Positions 34,373 to 45,379 of a stretch of DNA of 64,000 bases are shown piece by piece. The translations under genes were made by a program, and so were the position numbers. Every line of letters starts with the position of its first letter. Positions within the stretch are counted from its first letter, which is position 1. This DNA is from Anthostomella pinea (taxonomy: Eukaryota; Ascomycota; Sordariomycetes; Xylariales; Xylariaceae). Under the pieces are notes generated by a model. It saw only the letters and a program-made list of their open reading frames with translations. It had not been told where the DNA came from and ran no database searches. The stretch spans positions 3,348,001-3,412,000 of the forward strand of contig CAUWAG010000003.1 of NCBI GenBank assembly GCA_963556695.1, read 5' to 3'.

Positions 34373-37326
34373 ATGATTACCCTGAAGCCCTATACCGCCC
34401 TTTTGGGGTTGGCTCTCCTTCTCGCCTTCGCACGCCCTGCCCTTGCGTTCGGCGCTGGCAATATTGCAGGCATCTCCAAGGTTGAGGGCCAGAACTGTAC
34501 GTTTGACTGCAAATATGCTTTGCCGCGTACCTAGGCAAATAGCTGACCTCTTGTTTCGGATAGGGCGTCATGGCGATATCGAAGACACCCTCCTCACGAT
34601 CCTTATGGCCCGAGCCGTTGGCGGCAAGAAGTTCAACAAGCTGATGGTCTCGCGCGTCTACTTCGGCAACTGGCTACGAGACTACTCCCAGGCGATCGAT
34701 GTTGGCACCGTGAAGTCCGTTTCAGCTGAAGCTATCCGCCTGCTGCTCTGCGTGCTGGGTTTCCTGACCTTTGGCTTCGGCTCCAAGGAGTTTGAGGTCA
34801 CGGCCGACCGCCTCGGCTGCTACCGACCGGAAGACCACATCGACAACCCCAAGAACTACGCCGACAACCAAGATGCCCGCCAGTACGACCGAAGGCTTCG
34901 GGGCCCTGTCAACGAGCGTGTTGAGCTCGCTGTTGACGGGGAGACCGGCATGAAGAACTACATTGCCAACGAGAATGCCCGAATCATGACCTCGGCCCTC
35001 CACGTCAGACGACTCTTTGGCCGGTGCATCGAGCTTGCCCGATCCTCACGAGGTGGTCGCAACAAGGAGGATTTCTACGAGGCGCTGCGATTACTTGGTA
35101 CCGGTCTTCACTGCCTAGAAGGTACAGCCACCCGTGGGGTTTTGACAGAATCCCGAAATCCCAACATCCAAAACTCCAATTTGTGCTTTTGGAATAAGCA
35201 TTCTGGAATAAGCAGAAAAAGTGGCATATCAGATCAGGACTGCTTATTCCAGGGTGCTTATTCGGCTTTTTGAAATCCAGGCTAATAGTACTTTTCTAGA
35301 TTTCCTAGCTCACAGCAACTACGCCGAGTTGGCTCTCATTGAGATGGGCGAACGAGACGTCTTTCCCCACGTTGGCAGCCGTACCAAGATGCAGATCCCT
35401 GGCGCTCGACACGAAGTCTGGCCTTGCATCACTGGTACTTTTGGTGGTGTTGATTTCCTGCACTCTGTTACTGGTGAAGGTGGGTGATGCCTTTATGTTA
35501 CGAAGCTGTAGCGCATTTGTCTAACCTGTGGTCTACAGTTTCGGACAAGATAACCCAGAATGAGATTGAGGAGCTGGAGAACAACCTTCAGGAAAATGCG
35601 AACAGCGATACCAGCATCCTGGAGGGACTGCTGGACAAGATCCCAGACGGCATCTTCGGCGGTGATGATAAGAAGCAGAAGATGTCTGACATCCAGAGCA
35701 ATGCCAATAACGCACAGATGGGAAGCACGTCAATCTCGCCCCGCGACCCGGAGGAGTTCACCCAATACGTCCAGCAGGTCTTCCAGCAGGTCATGCCGGC
35801 TATCGAGTTCCATGACGAAGTTATGAAAGCCATCAGTGAGGCCATCGAGAACATTCCCATCCTCCCAAAGATGATTGAGCAGCTCGAGGAGCAGCTGTCA
35901 AAGTGGGTCTTCACCATCATGGCCCCTTTCGTTGTTCCGATCATCAAGCAAGTCAAGAATGAGCTACGTACTGGTTCTTCGGAGATCATTGAGAGCAGCA
36001 AGAACGAGCAGCACATCGTTTTTAACGATGACGAATGCTCCGATCCCACCCACTCCATGCTTTCCAAGGACCATTTCTCTAACGTAAGTCGAGACCACTG
36101 CGTCAGATGCCTACCATGCTGACCTCGACCAGATCTTGAATGAGATTGCCGGCAAGACGGCCAGTAAGGTCGTGGCATGGGTTGTTCCTCAGCTCATGGA
36201 GGCCTGGGACGATGAGGGCGTTGACATTGATCGTCTCCTGAACCGAATCATCAGCGGAGTCTTTCACCACCCCGCCCAACGCGGCATGGGTGAGGACGGC
36301 GCCCGTAACGGACGAGAGATCATGTTTCGATCTGTCGAAGACTGGTGGAATGAGATGGATGACCGTGCAAAGGACGATTACCGACAGAAGCTCTCCCGTG
36401 ATGGTGTTGAGCGTGGAGAGAACCACAAGGAAGGTGTGGAAGACAGTGGTCACGGTTGCGGAAAGCCACTCGGCATGCACAAGAACTTCGCTGAGGGAGG
36501 AACAATGGAGGACCGCATCGCCAACGCTGCTGCCGGCGCTATCTTTGAGGGCGTTACCGGTGGCCTCTCTGACTTCGTTGAGGGCCAGTCAGGTGGTCAA
36601 TTTAAGCTGCCTGGGTCTGGTGGACGAGAGGAGCAATCTAACGGCCCTGGAGGACTCCTTGGAGCAATTGGTGGCTCCCTTCTGGGAGGGTTCAAGAGCG
36701 AGGAGAAGCAGTCGTACGGCAGCAGACGCCAAGACGATGATGGATCCTACACCGAAAATCGCACCGAATACGGCCGTTCAGGAGACCGTTACGGGCAAGC
36801 CGAGGCTTCAGAGACCCGTTTTCCGGGCGGACGCCAAGAGGAAGAATATCAACGCTATGAACAGGATGATAGGGGTCAGGGCTACGGCTACCAGGAAAGA
36901 ACGGAACGTCGCCCGAGTCCCGGTGGATACGAAGAGCGAACCGAACGCCGCTACGAAAGCAACAATGACAGCTACGAGGAATCCAGTGGCTGGAACAGAC
37001 GCGGAGACGACGATAACGGTCGGCAACAGTTCGGTGGCGGTGACGGCTATGGTCGACGCGGCGAGGAACGACGCGATGATCGATATGGCCGCGAGGAAAG
37101 CTCTGGATACGGTCGTCAGGAAGATCAGGGCTACGGTCGACAAGGTGACCACGGTCGCGAGGAGGACTCTGGATATGGAGGACGCCGTGAGGAGCGACGC
37201 GATGACGAGGACAACGGCGGTGGTGGTGGCTTCCTCGGCAATATCATCGACCGGGTTGGTGAGAGCCTCGACGACAACAGTGACCGCCGACGCCGCGATG
37301 AGGGTGGCAGCGGTTGGGGCTACTAG
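34373..37326 (+). CDS. het-C: HET-C heterokaryon incompatibility protein
   Basis: Homologue of Neurospora het-c, whose alleles take part in non-self recognition between hyphae. Exons 34373-34496, 34564-35121, 35300-35479, 35539-36083 and 36133-37326 join with consistent phases to 866 residues. An N-terminal signal peptide is visible (ALLGLALLLAFARPALA). The Het-C domain follows: WRHGDIEDTLLTILMARAVG, VYFGNWLRDYSQAID, GCYRPEDHIDNPKNYAD, GLHCLEDFLAHSNYAELALI, HVGSRTKMQIPGARHEVWPC and GTFGGVDFLHSVTGEVSDK. The region ILNEIAGKTASKVVAWVVPQ precedes a long tail of Tyr/Gly/Arg/Glu-rich repeats (YGRQEDQGYGRQ type), as in known HET-C. Intron 2 is 178 bp because it contains a hairpin mini-element; the other introns are 49-67 bp. 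A truncated copy of its 3' region lies inverted at 18553-18835. Confidence 0.95.
35184..35271. repeat. Hairpin mini-element D, copy 2, inside het-C intron 2
   Basis: An 88 bp near-palindrome: left arm GCTTTTGGAATAAGCATTCT then GGAATAAGCAG, right arm CTGCTTATTCCAGGGTGCTT then ATTCGGCTTTTTG, with about 26 bp between. It sits wholly inside intron 2 (35122-35299). Without it the intron would be about 90 bp. Confidence 0.75.
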
Positions 37327-37337
37327 GGCTGCGAAAG

Positions 37338-37422
37338 GAAAAACGGTATAAGCAGAAAATCAGGTGGTTATTCCTAGCTAAATCTCCTGGCTTAAGCAGT
37401 TCGAGGGGAGCTTATTCCACGA
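37338..37422. repeat. Hairpin mini-element D, copy 3
   Basis: Runs from GGAAAAACGGTATAAGCAG through GGTGGTTATTCC to GGGGAGCTTATTCCACGAC, 85 bp, with inverted ends. It starts 11 bp after the het-C stop codon, so it is probably in the 3' UTR. Confidence 0.6.
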
Positions 37423-37465
37423 CTGAGATCAGTTCTGAACTTGAGATCTTATGGCCCTTAAATAT

Positions 37466-37554
37466 GAAAATGGTATAAGCAACGATTTGGTGCTTATTCC
37501 AGTTGATTACCCCTGTGAATTTTATTTATGCCAGGCGCTTATGCGACTTTTTCC
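37466..37554. repeat. Hairpin mini-element D, copy 4
   Basis: Runs from GAAAATGGTATAAGCAACG through GGTGCTTATTCCAGTTGATT and TTATGCCAGGCGCTTATGC to GACTTTTTCC, 89 bp. Layout and length match the copy at 34136-34222. Confidence 0.65.
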
Positions 37555-39535
37555 TGTTCGCCATAGATCGCACATTGCCCTCAGCGCTCCTTACTATAGT
37601 CCTCGGAAGGGTCGTCAAATGGCCAAGCATCCTTTAGGATCAGCCATTGGTATGCGACTTAGAGTGCCTATTTGAGAGACGGCGTCTTTGGAACCAGCCC
37701 AATGCCCTTATTTGCGTAGGTGGCCAAGTTTACACAACTCAGGTACACTGAACCTCCAAGAAGGGGTTTATGGAATAGAGTTACCAGACTGGTGGCAGTG
37801 TTGCAAGCTGTAGTGATGAGCCAGTTTGTGATATCCGTGATGAGCTTGGTTAATTCCGCAGTCCACAGGCCACCAGAGCAGTCGCCGTTTCCGTCAGAAG
37901 AGTGCAGAGCTTGCCTGCCATGTGTTGCCATGAGGATCTCATCTCCATCGTTCTCATCATCCGAGTCAGACTCGGATCCCCCCTCTTCCAACTCTTCTAA
38001 CTCGGTCAGTTCGGCGTCGTCTGTGGTTCGGGCCACAATTTTCTGCCCGTGGGCCTCTGCGGGCAGCAGATAGCACACATGCTTGAAACAGCACTATCTC
38101 TTTCGATGTACCTCAGTGTCTCACCGATCACTCTGTATTTCACAACTCGTTAAATAAGCATGCGACGAGTTGCTTTGGCAGTGTCTGAGGGAATTCAGCG
38201 TCCAACAAGTAGTGTACGATCCATGCCGTGTCTTTGTGCATCCTTCACTTAGCAAGCGAAGGAGATATTCTTCATAATATAATAAGTACTCTGCAATGAC
38301 CATTAAAGATGGCTTTTAGGTGCAAGGCTGCTTATCCCAGGTTGTTCATTCAACTGATATAAACACAGCATTGGTATACTCGACTTGATAGAGGGATGCC
38401 GAAAGGCGACTTCTGGGGGGTGACTGCGACAGTCGTCAGGTATTTATCTCTTCAGCAAGCAGGGACCCACGTGTTTACGATGTCGATAGCCTTTACATCG
38501 TAGATGATCACCACCCCTTGTTCCATGTGGAAAACATGCTTTACTTACTTCCCATAACCTTGATTTCTACTAATACGTACCCCTATGTCAATGAAGGTGA
38601 TGCTACCGCCGCCGTTGAGCAGCGCCTCGCTTCACATTGCACCTCTAGGAATAGGTGCGGGGAAAATGTCACTCTGCGAAGCCTAATACAACGACAAGGC
38701 CAAGCTCGTCTCCGATATACGACCCATGACCTCACTGGTCGGTCTACCCTTCGGCTGTTCCTTTCTTCCAGATGGCGGCCTCTTGCTTTGCCTGCCTGTT
38801 GGCTCCGATCACCTTGGTTCCTTTCGGGCGTTCTAGCTGCGAGCTGCGCGTCTGAGCTATGAGCTTTTGCGGTCTGGGTCGATCATGACCTCTACACAGC
38901 AGGGCTCAACCACAAGAGGCTATGTGATTCCAGGTGGGTGATTCGTTGGCCTTTAGTCGGTGAAAGGAGTTCGCTGGATCTGACTTGCAGAGAGAGGGGA
39001 TGCCTCTATGGGGACGGCTGGGCTGGTCGCCAGCCAGGTTGCTGCTGATTTTCCTCCAGGATCATATTCGGTATACACCCTCCTTGCTCAATACTGCCGC
39101 CATTGCGTCGATGTCTATCACCACTCTGTTCGTTGACGTCTCTTTCGGGCTTCGCAGCAGTTGGTCAGTACTTTCCGTGTCCGGCGTCGGTAACCACTCT
39201 TTTATATTGGATAAAGATGTCGAGAGGACGACCAGAGAGAACCATAGCGATCAAATGAAGTAGCTGCAATCGAAGGACCCGACCGTAGAGGGTCGTAAAC
39301 ATCCTTCGAGGGCCCGTCAAGTCGTTCGGTAGGAACGGGGGCTGTAGTGTACACAACGTAGAGCACGACGTCACGCTAGAAAAATTCGCGAAGAGTGGTT
39401 CCCCGCTCGTAATTCTTTCTCATTCTTCCACCAGCCCACGCCTACACGTCCACAACTTCATCAATCGGAACGGCAATCCTGGACGCTTCGTATCTTCTCA
39501 AAATCAGTGATATTGACAGTCAGGTGAAAATCATC
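37555..39535. other. Gene-poor stretch with one weak frame
   Basis: A 136-codon minus frame at 37668-38078 is Glu/Asp-rich in its N-terminal half (ELTELEELEEGG). It has no family resemblance and could be a remnant; I do not call it. A degenerate TGCTTATCCCAGG motif near 38330 echoes the mini-elements. The rest holds nothing recognisable. Confidence 0.4.
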
Positions 39536-41640
39536 ATGTCGTCCGTCAAACAACGCCCAATTGTGGTCAATCCCGACGTCGGCAATGACAGCAACGGCAG
39601 CGCCGCTCCCAACAACCCCCTCCAATCAAGTTTCAACGCGAACGACGACGGCAGCAGCATCGACTCGGACGAACGGTACTTGGTAAGGCAGTGCTAGGAG
39701 CTGTCAATGATTGGCGAAAGCCTATGGTATTTGGTATTCTCAGCCTCGCAGCTCAGTGAGTTAAACAAGCATCAAGTGAACAGCAGTCAGTGGCACGCCG
39801 GTATCTGCGCTATTGTCCCTGCTCACCTCCCTTCCCTGTATGCGACAGGAGTGAGTAGGTACATGGCGCAGGTTGAGATCACACGGCACGAACTTGTTGC
39901 ATTCACATGCGCGAAAGGAGATGCCATGACCATCGATTGATGCTCCCCTTCCCCTCCCCTACTCTGGCTTGCTAACGACCACTCAGCGTGCACTCGGATA
40001 CAAGCAGGTACATTTTTGAAACATGCAGCACGAGGAAATACACTTGCTAATCTGTCCAAGTCTCTGCACCGGCAATGGAAGTTCTTCGAGAGCTTTGCAG
40101 CCAGCTTTGGTTCGTCAACTCGACACTCTGCAGCATATGGCACGTACTGACCGACCAAGCGGCGCTTTACTCCGTTGGTGGCATTCGGACCACCTTCACG
40201 ATCGGTGTTGGTGCTGGTGGACCTGCTGCATACTGGTACGCAACAAGGTGACAAGCGTGTTACAGCTGAAGTGTACTGACAACTGCCAGGTCAAGCTATG
40301 TCGTGACTTGCGTCTTCGTCTTCATTACGGCTGCCGTGTTGGCTGAGGTCTGTTCTGCGCTTCCGGCTGCGGGATCAATCTACTTCTGGGCAGCCGAGTC
40401 TGGCGGACGTCGATGGGGCAGACTTTTCGGCTTCATCGTCGCCTGGTGGAGCACAACAGCATGGACGACCTTCGTCGCAAGCAACTGCCAAGCCGCCGCG
40501 AATTTCTTGCTTTCAGAGATCACCGTCTTCGGTTTAAACTTCACAACGGACGTAAACGACGTGAAGTTCCGGGCTGTGCAATGGATCGTCTCGGAAGCCA
40601 TCTTGTTCTTGGCCATCGGTATGAATTACCTGGATCCGAAGACCTACAAGACCATCTTCCGCCTTGCAACAGGAATAATTCTGCTGGACTTCTTCCTCAA
40701 CATCATCTGGTTGCCGATCGCTGTGCACAACTCATACGGGTTTCAGGATGCGAAATACGTCTTCACGCAGACCTATAACGAGACCGGTGCGCCACCTGTG
40801 TGGAACTGGATGCTCAGCTACTACGTTACTGCCGGCGTATTGGTCGGCTTTGAAGCGTCTGGCCATATCTCCGAGGAGACGAAGAATGCCAGCTCAGTTT
40901 CCGCGCGCGCTATCTTCTGGTCCGCCGTTGCGTCGGCGCTGATCGGCTTCCCGCTGGTCATCTTGTTCCTGTTCTGTCTACCAAACTTGGAGACGCTGTA
41001 CAGCTTGGACGCACCTCAGCCATTCGTTGAGATCTACGCTATGACGATGGGCCGCAGCGGGCACGTCTTCATGAACGTTGTTTGCATCGTTGGTCTCATC
41101 TTCAACACCACCGTTGCCGGCGTCGCAAGCTCACGCTTGATCTGGGCCGTGGCCAGAGACGGCGTGCTTCCATTCTCCGGTTGGATCTCCAAGGTGTCGG
41201 ACAAGAAGGAGCCCAGGAATGCCATCATTGTCATGCATGCCGTTGCCGCACTCTTGCTGTGCACCATCTTGCCGTCACCAGTGGCTTTCACTTCCTTGGT
41301 CTCGGCGGCTGGCGTGCCTACCATCACCGCGTACGCGTTGATAGCGTTTGGACGATTTTTCCTGACACCGCGGCAATTTCAGCATTCGCCATGGAGCCTG
41401 GGCAGATGGTCACGTCCGTTCACCCTGATCGCGTTGGTCTGGAACCTCTACCTTGCATGCGTGCTCTTCTCGCCACTGGAGTTCCCAGTCACATCGCAGA
41501 CATTCAACTACAGCCCGGTCATCTTTGGTGCCATCACGATATTCGGCCTGTTGACGTACTTCCTTACGCCGGAGGAAGCGTGGCTGCCTGCTGCGCGTCT
41601 AGGCAAGGTCCATCGGTTGGAGGAGGAGTGGCAGGAATAG
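39536..41640 (+). CDS. Amino-acid/GABA-type permease (APC superfamily)
   Basis: A plasma-membrane transporter of the fungal amino acid/choline transporter group. Five exons (39536-39682, 39987-40007, 40061-40109, 40160-40235, 40290-41640) give 547 residues. Exon 2 is only 21 bp (RALGYKQ) and is needed to complete the conserved N-terminal ERYL-RALGYKQ-SLHRQWKFFESFAASF. Membrane segments include ALYSVGGIRTTFTIGVGAGG, SYVVTCVFVFITAAVLAEVC and about ten more. Family motifs seen are SALPAAGSIYFWAAE, GFIVAWWSTTAWTT, GFEASGHISEETKNAS, SRLIWAVARDGVLPFSGWIS and YSPVIFGAITIFGLLTYFL. The hydrophilic tail ends HRLEEEWQE. The substrate cannot be decided from sequence. Intron 1 is 304 bp, the others 50-54 bp. 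Confidence 0.92.
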
Positions 41641-42452
41641 TTGAGTCCGGCTTTTCGCCCGATCATGACTTCATTGTCGTTTAACAGCTGGCGAAAGTGG
41701 AGATGATGAATTGTTGGCACTAAGAGATGAGAGGGGGTTAGAACAGGACCGGGAAGGGAATTTGGGAAGCCCACGAAGTACATGCGTCTGTGTACTGTTT
41801 CATCACTATGAGAGCAGTGGATCTTACCACCTAAGGAGGCAAGCAACTTCGCGAAAGTCAATGTTTTAGAGTAGATGGTGTGTTGCCAGTGATTGATCAG
41901 CACCTGCGGCAATCACCACGTACAGATGTTGTGGAGATGCAAGATACACCATCCGAGAAAGCAAGAAATGTTGTGCGCAGTCAAATTGAAAGACCAGCTC
42001 GTGGCTATTACCCCTTCTAGGTTGATTCAGTAACCCTTCAAATACCCAAGTGGTTACCCGGACTAGATACCGCAATGAAGCAAGAATTTGCAAACTTGAG
42101 GGTTTACTGAAAATGAGTACACTTCCTTTTACTCTCTCGCTTTTTAGCCGTGTTTGCTCTAAGCTGTCGTCACTGCGGAACAGGGCTAACACTATTGTTG
42201 GTAGTACACTTATATATTTTAGGCTCCTGGAGGGGCGGATTTCAACTGTGCCACCCTTTTCTATACCCTACGCACGGCATCATTTGGATACTCCATTGAG
42301 CATCATGACACGGAGAAAGCGTCCCGCTTTCGCTTCTCCATTGTATCACTCCTTGTATAATTGACAATGGGCAGTGTCATTTACTTCAGTTCCTATACAA
42401 TTCATATAATACCATGTACATTCATCCGTTGGGATGTGAGCGGCAGCTATTG
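41641..42452. other. Intergenic, no gene seen
   Basis: Short frames on both strands only. No element is recognised. Confidence 0.4.
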
Positions 42453-42612
42453 AAATGCATTGAATAGATAACTGCGAACAGGTGGGTACACCATTGTTAG
42501 AAGAACACACAATGACATTTGTACCTCAGGCAATCTCCTGTTCTGGTAAAGATTTTTATATAAAGTGCACGCCTGTAATCATTCTTCCTTTCACAGATTC
42601 TTCGCTGTCACT
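42453..42612 (+). promoter_or_regulatory. Duplicated promoter block, copy 1
   Basis: About 160 bp that recurs at 42826-42990: AATAGATAACTGCGAACAGG, ACCATTGTTAGAA, CACACAATGACATTT, a TATA-like TTATATAAAG at about 42556-42565, then ATTCTTCCTTTCA. It precedes a 39-codon open frame by about 95 bp. Confidence 0.65.
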
Positions 42613-42622
42613 AGGTTCACTG

Positions 42623-42686
42623 CTTCGACAGCTACCTTCGAAAGCTACATTCGACAGCTACCTTCGACAGCTACCTTCGACAGCTA
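42623..42686 (+). repeat. 13 bp tandem minisatellite, about five units
   Basis: CTTCGACAGCTAC repeated about five times with small changes, between the first promoter block and the short open frame. Confidence 0.75.
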
Positions 42687-42707
42687 GAGCACGTCACACG
42701 CAACATC

Positions 42708-42827
42708 ATGACTGCTGAAGAAGAAGAGAAGCACTATCCCAGTGGCACCGGCACCCTTACTCCACCCACTAAGCAAGCCATCACGATGCCTGTTCACCAG
42801 GTTGACAACGACGACACAAGCCATTAA
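42708..42827 (+). CDS. Possible 39-residue peptide, truncated duplicate
   Basis: ATG to TAA, 40 codons, starting MTAEEEEKHYPSG and rich in Glu, Thr and Pro. Its ATG context and first codons (ATCATGACTGCTGAAGAA) resemble those of the F-box-like gene (ATCATGGCGACTGAAGAT), and it follows a duplicate of the same promoter. It may be a truncated paralogue or an upstream open frame. No domain is visible. Confidence 0.3.
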   Translation: MTAEEEEKHYPSGTGTLTPPTKQAITMPVHQVDNDDTSH

Positions 42828-42990
42828 AATGAGTTCAATAGATAGCTGCGAACAGGCAGTTATACCATTGTCAGAAAAGCACACAATGACATTTATGCTT
42901 CAGGCATTTTCTTACTTTGCCAGCAAAATTTCTTTTATAAAGCGCACACATATAATGATTCTTTCCTTTGATACATTCTTTCATCTTGCT
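42826..42990 (+). promoter_or_regulatory. Duplicated promoter block, copy 2
   Basis: Second copy of 42453-42612, 373 bp downstream, with TTTTATAAAG at 42933-42942, about 115 bp before the F-box-like start codon. This is likely the core promoter of that gene. Confidence 0.6.
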
Positions 42991-43053
42991 GTCCTCGACC
43001 CTGAGCCACACCAGTTACACGATACGCTTACTAACCTCTTTGCGACACCAATC

Positions 43054-44121
43054 ATGGCGACTGAAGATGCACACGCGTCTGCCCTCTCTGAGCCTTCCGT
43101 GTCAATGTGCTACATGGGCCTTCCCACAGAGGTCCGACACAAGATCCTCAGCGTGACCGACCTCGTAGCCCCCAAGTCTGCAATCTCCTGGGATCTGGAG
43201 CAAGGCTTTAGCCTGGGGTACGAGCGTGAAGACCCCTGGAAGACTCCGACACACCTCTTCCTTATCAGCAAGACCTTCACCGAAGATGCCCGAGCAGTAT
43301 TCTTTGGCTGCAACCACTTCCGCGTCGAGTCCCGCTTCTTCACAATGAGCGCTATCAACTCGCTTACACAACTACACAAATCTCGCCTTGCTCTCAGCAC
43401 TAGTTCATCAGGCACTACCCATTCTACCTTCATCGGAGCAACTGAAGACTCTGTGTGGCACATGGTCACACCCCCTGCGCTCGGCGACGGCGAGAACGAC
43501 GACCTGCTCTACGACGACGACCACATCACAGCGGGCATTTTCCTAACCGAGGTCGTACCAAGATCCTCCCTGCAATACCTACGCTCGATCGACATCTCCA
43601 TTCACGACCCGGGCGTCAAACCCGCGCGTCAGCGGGAGTGGCTGCACATTGTCGACTATCTCCAGGAAGCAGGCCTAGACCTGCGCTTCCTCCTAGCGAG
43701 GACCTGGGGCGGCATTTCCAAGAGCGAGCTCCCCTTCAGCAGGGAGCTGGAAACTGGCTACGAGCTCGTGACAGAGGAAAGACTGAACGAGCTTGGCAAT
43801 TTTGTCGACAAGATGGTCTGGCCCCTGGATAATGACGGAACTCCCCGGGGTACGGGGCAGCTACTCGTGGACATGCGGCTATGTGACGCGCTTTGGGAGT
43901 TCTATGGCAATGTCATGTACCGCTTGCGCCAGAAGGGCGAGCCGAGAGCTGTTGGTGGGGAGGTCGACTACTCCTTCGAATCCGCGCGAGAGACGAAACG
44001 TGAGATTGTTCTTGTTCAGGGTGACTTGGCAGCTTGTGAGGGAGTCGTAGAGGGAGTTTGGATTGAAGGAGCCTATGCCAGGTTTAAAAACTGGCCCGAG
44101 CGACAAGACGGAGGCATGTGA
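43054..44121 (+). CDS. F-box-like domain protein, function unknown
   Basis: A single exon of 355 residues. Near the N-terminus YMGLPTEVRHKILSVTDLV is an F-box-like entry (LPxEVRxxI), followed by HLFLISKTFTEDARAVFFGC and NHFRVESRFF, a pattern common in large fungal families of F-box/leucine-rich-like proteins of unknown target. LQYLRSIDISIHD fits the first strand of the C-terminal half. The frame is open upstream to 42742, but the ATG at 43054 is chosen because it follows the duplicated promoter and TATA-like box. If a true F-box it would bind Skp1 in an SCF ligase, which is inference. Confidence 0.75.
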   Translation: MATEDAHASALSEPSVSMCYMGLPTEVRHKILSVTDLVAPKSAISWDLEQGFSLGYEREDPWKTPTHLFLISKTFTEDARAVFFGCNHFRVESRFFTMSAINSLTQLHKSRLALSTSSSGTTHSTFIGATEDSVWHMVTPPALGDGENDDLLYDDDHITAGIFLTEVVPRSSLQYLRSIDISIHDPGVKPARQREWLHIVDYLQEAGLDLRFLLARTWGGISKSELPFSRELETGYELVTEERLNELGNFVDKMVWPLDNDGTPRGTGQLLVDMRLCDALWEFYGNVMYRLRQKGEPRAVGGEVDYSFESARETKREIVLVQGDLAACEGVVEGVWIEGAYARFKNWPERQDGGM

Positions 44122-44624
44122 GATGTTCATACGTCAGCTTCTCTTCGATGTCTGGCGCCTCATAGGGGCTGTGTGGGTGGACGCACGGATAGCAGGACAA
44201 GAGGCAACCATACTCAACGTAGTCGTGCCAAACTAGATTTACTCATGATTGTGGTGATTATGTATTGTGACAATAGGACTAAACAACACAGCACCCCGTG
44301 TCATGTAAGCCTCCAGGTGACAGATTTAGCCCTGAAAATGCTAAAGAACAACAAGAGACTGTATCGACCGATGATTTAGAATTCACGAAGAATCCTTCAA
44401 CACTGTTGACTGCCATTCCAAATGGTCGGTTACCCCGACCAAGCTCCATCAGGCTGCCCAGACTGCCACCAACGTACTTCAGGATTCATGCCAGGCAAAG
44501 GGCTGAAGTCATATCGCATAACCACGCAGGTCCAATCAGCACGCCCGTCTGTTTCGTTCCAGGCCCGGAGCCACAAGAGCACACCGCTGGGCGGATCTCC
44601 GCCGCGGCGATCCGACTCTTAGGA
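44122..44624. other. Intergenic between convergent genes
   Basis: 3' regions of the F-box-like gene and the secreted-protein gene. The open frames on + are antisense shadows. Confidence 0.45.
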
Positions 44625-45071
44625 TCAGCCGCGATGGCACACCCTTTTCATCCATGTGGTCGAATTGTCCTCGCATTGTGGACGGCAGGACTTGCAAGTA
44701 GGCCCCACGCAGTACGCCAGGTGGTCCAGCATCCAGGTTTCGACCCAGTACTGCTTCGACCAGCAGAAATCCTGGATGCTGAGTTTTCGAACATCCTTCA
44801 GTCCCGTACCGATGCAGCAATTGCGGTTGATGCATTCTCTGTAGCAATCCGGAAGTTCCCAAAGAGGGACTGTGTCGCTGTAGGATTGATCTGACATGGT
44901 GCCGCTCGTAGTCGTGTCGTTGGTTGTTGGATTGAAGTAGGCGGTGATGAAGTCATCGCTACCATTAGGAATCGTGAGGTCTTCAGACCGAATAGTGGGA
45001 AGCGATTGTGAGCTTGTGAGGGCACTGCCCGCCAAGAAGAGTGTACCGGTGATGGCAGTAGAGAACTGCAT
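44625..45071 (-). CDS. Small secreted cysteine-rich protein
   Basis: A single exon of 148 residues. MQFSTAITGTLFLAGSALTS is a plausible signal peptide. The mature part has a Ser/Thr/Asn-rich stretch with several N-glycosylation-like NxT/S sites (FNPTTNDTTTSG), then a C-terminal half with ten cysteines: CYRECINRNCCIGT, DFCWSKQYW, YCVGPTCKSCRPQC and RVCHRG. Size, signal and cysteine density fit fungal apoplastic or effector-type proteins, but I recognise no family. It lies next to a transposon block, a common setting for such genes. Function is unknown. Confidence 0.7.
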   Translation of the reverse strand: MQFSTAITGTLFLAGSALTSSQSLPTIRSEDLTIPNGSDDFITAYFNPTTNDTTTSGTMSDQSYSDTVPLWELPDCYRECINRNCCIGTGLKDVRKLSIQDFCWSKQYWVETWMLDHLAYCVGPTCKSCRPQCEDNSTTWMKRVCHRG

Positions 45072-45359
45072 TATGTAGTCGTGGTGTTAAGTTGGAGAAT
45101 AGTATTTGTTACGGTATTACATAATACCTCCACATATTTATGTACATATATAACCCTAGCTTCCCCGTTCTCTTCCGACCTTGCCTCTTCTTCCTTAGAT
45201 ATCGTTGAATCTAGATATTTCAACCCATCAGCCCTGACCAGCACAGCTGCAGGCCTGATTATCACATAGATTTAATGATATCTCCTTTCTTACTATGTTA
45301 CTGTAGTATATTATACCCCTGGCTCTAAAATAATACGACCTAGACGCCCATGCTATAGA
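45072..45359. other. Promoter region of the secreted-protein gene
   Basis: AT-rich spacer before the Ty3/gypsy remnant. No LTR of that element is recognised here. Confidence 0.35.
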
Positions 45360-45379
45360 TATCCAATGACCAGATTAAA

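Noticed and set aside
36290..37351. A 353-codon second frame over the het-C tail
   Set aside because: Alternate frame of the Tyr/Gly/Arg repeat tail; its length is a by-product of the repeats.
37668..38078. A 136-codon minus frame, acidic
   Set aside because: Acidic low-complexity start, no family resemblance, no promoter or intron signals; could be chance.
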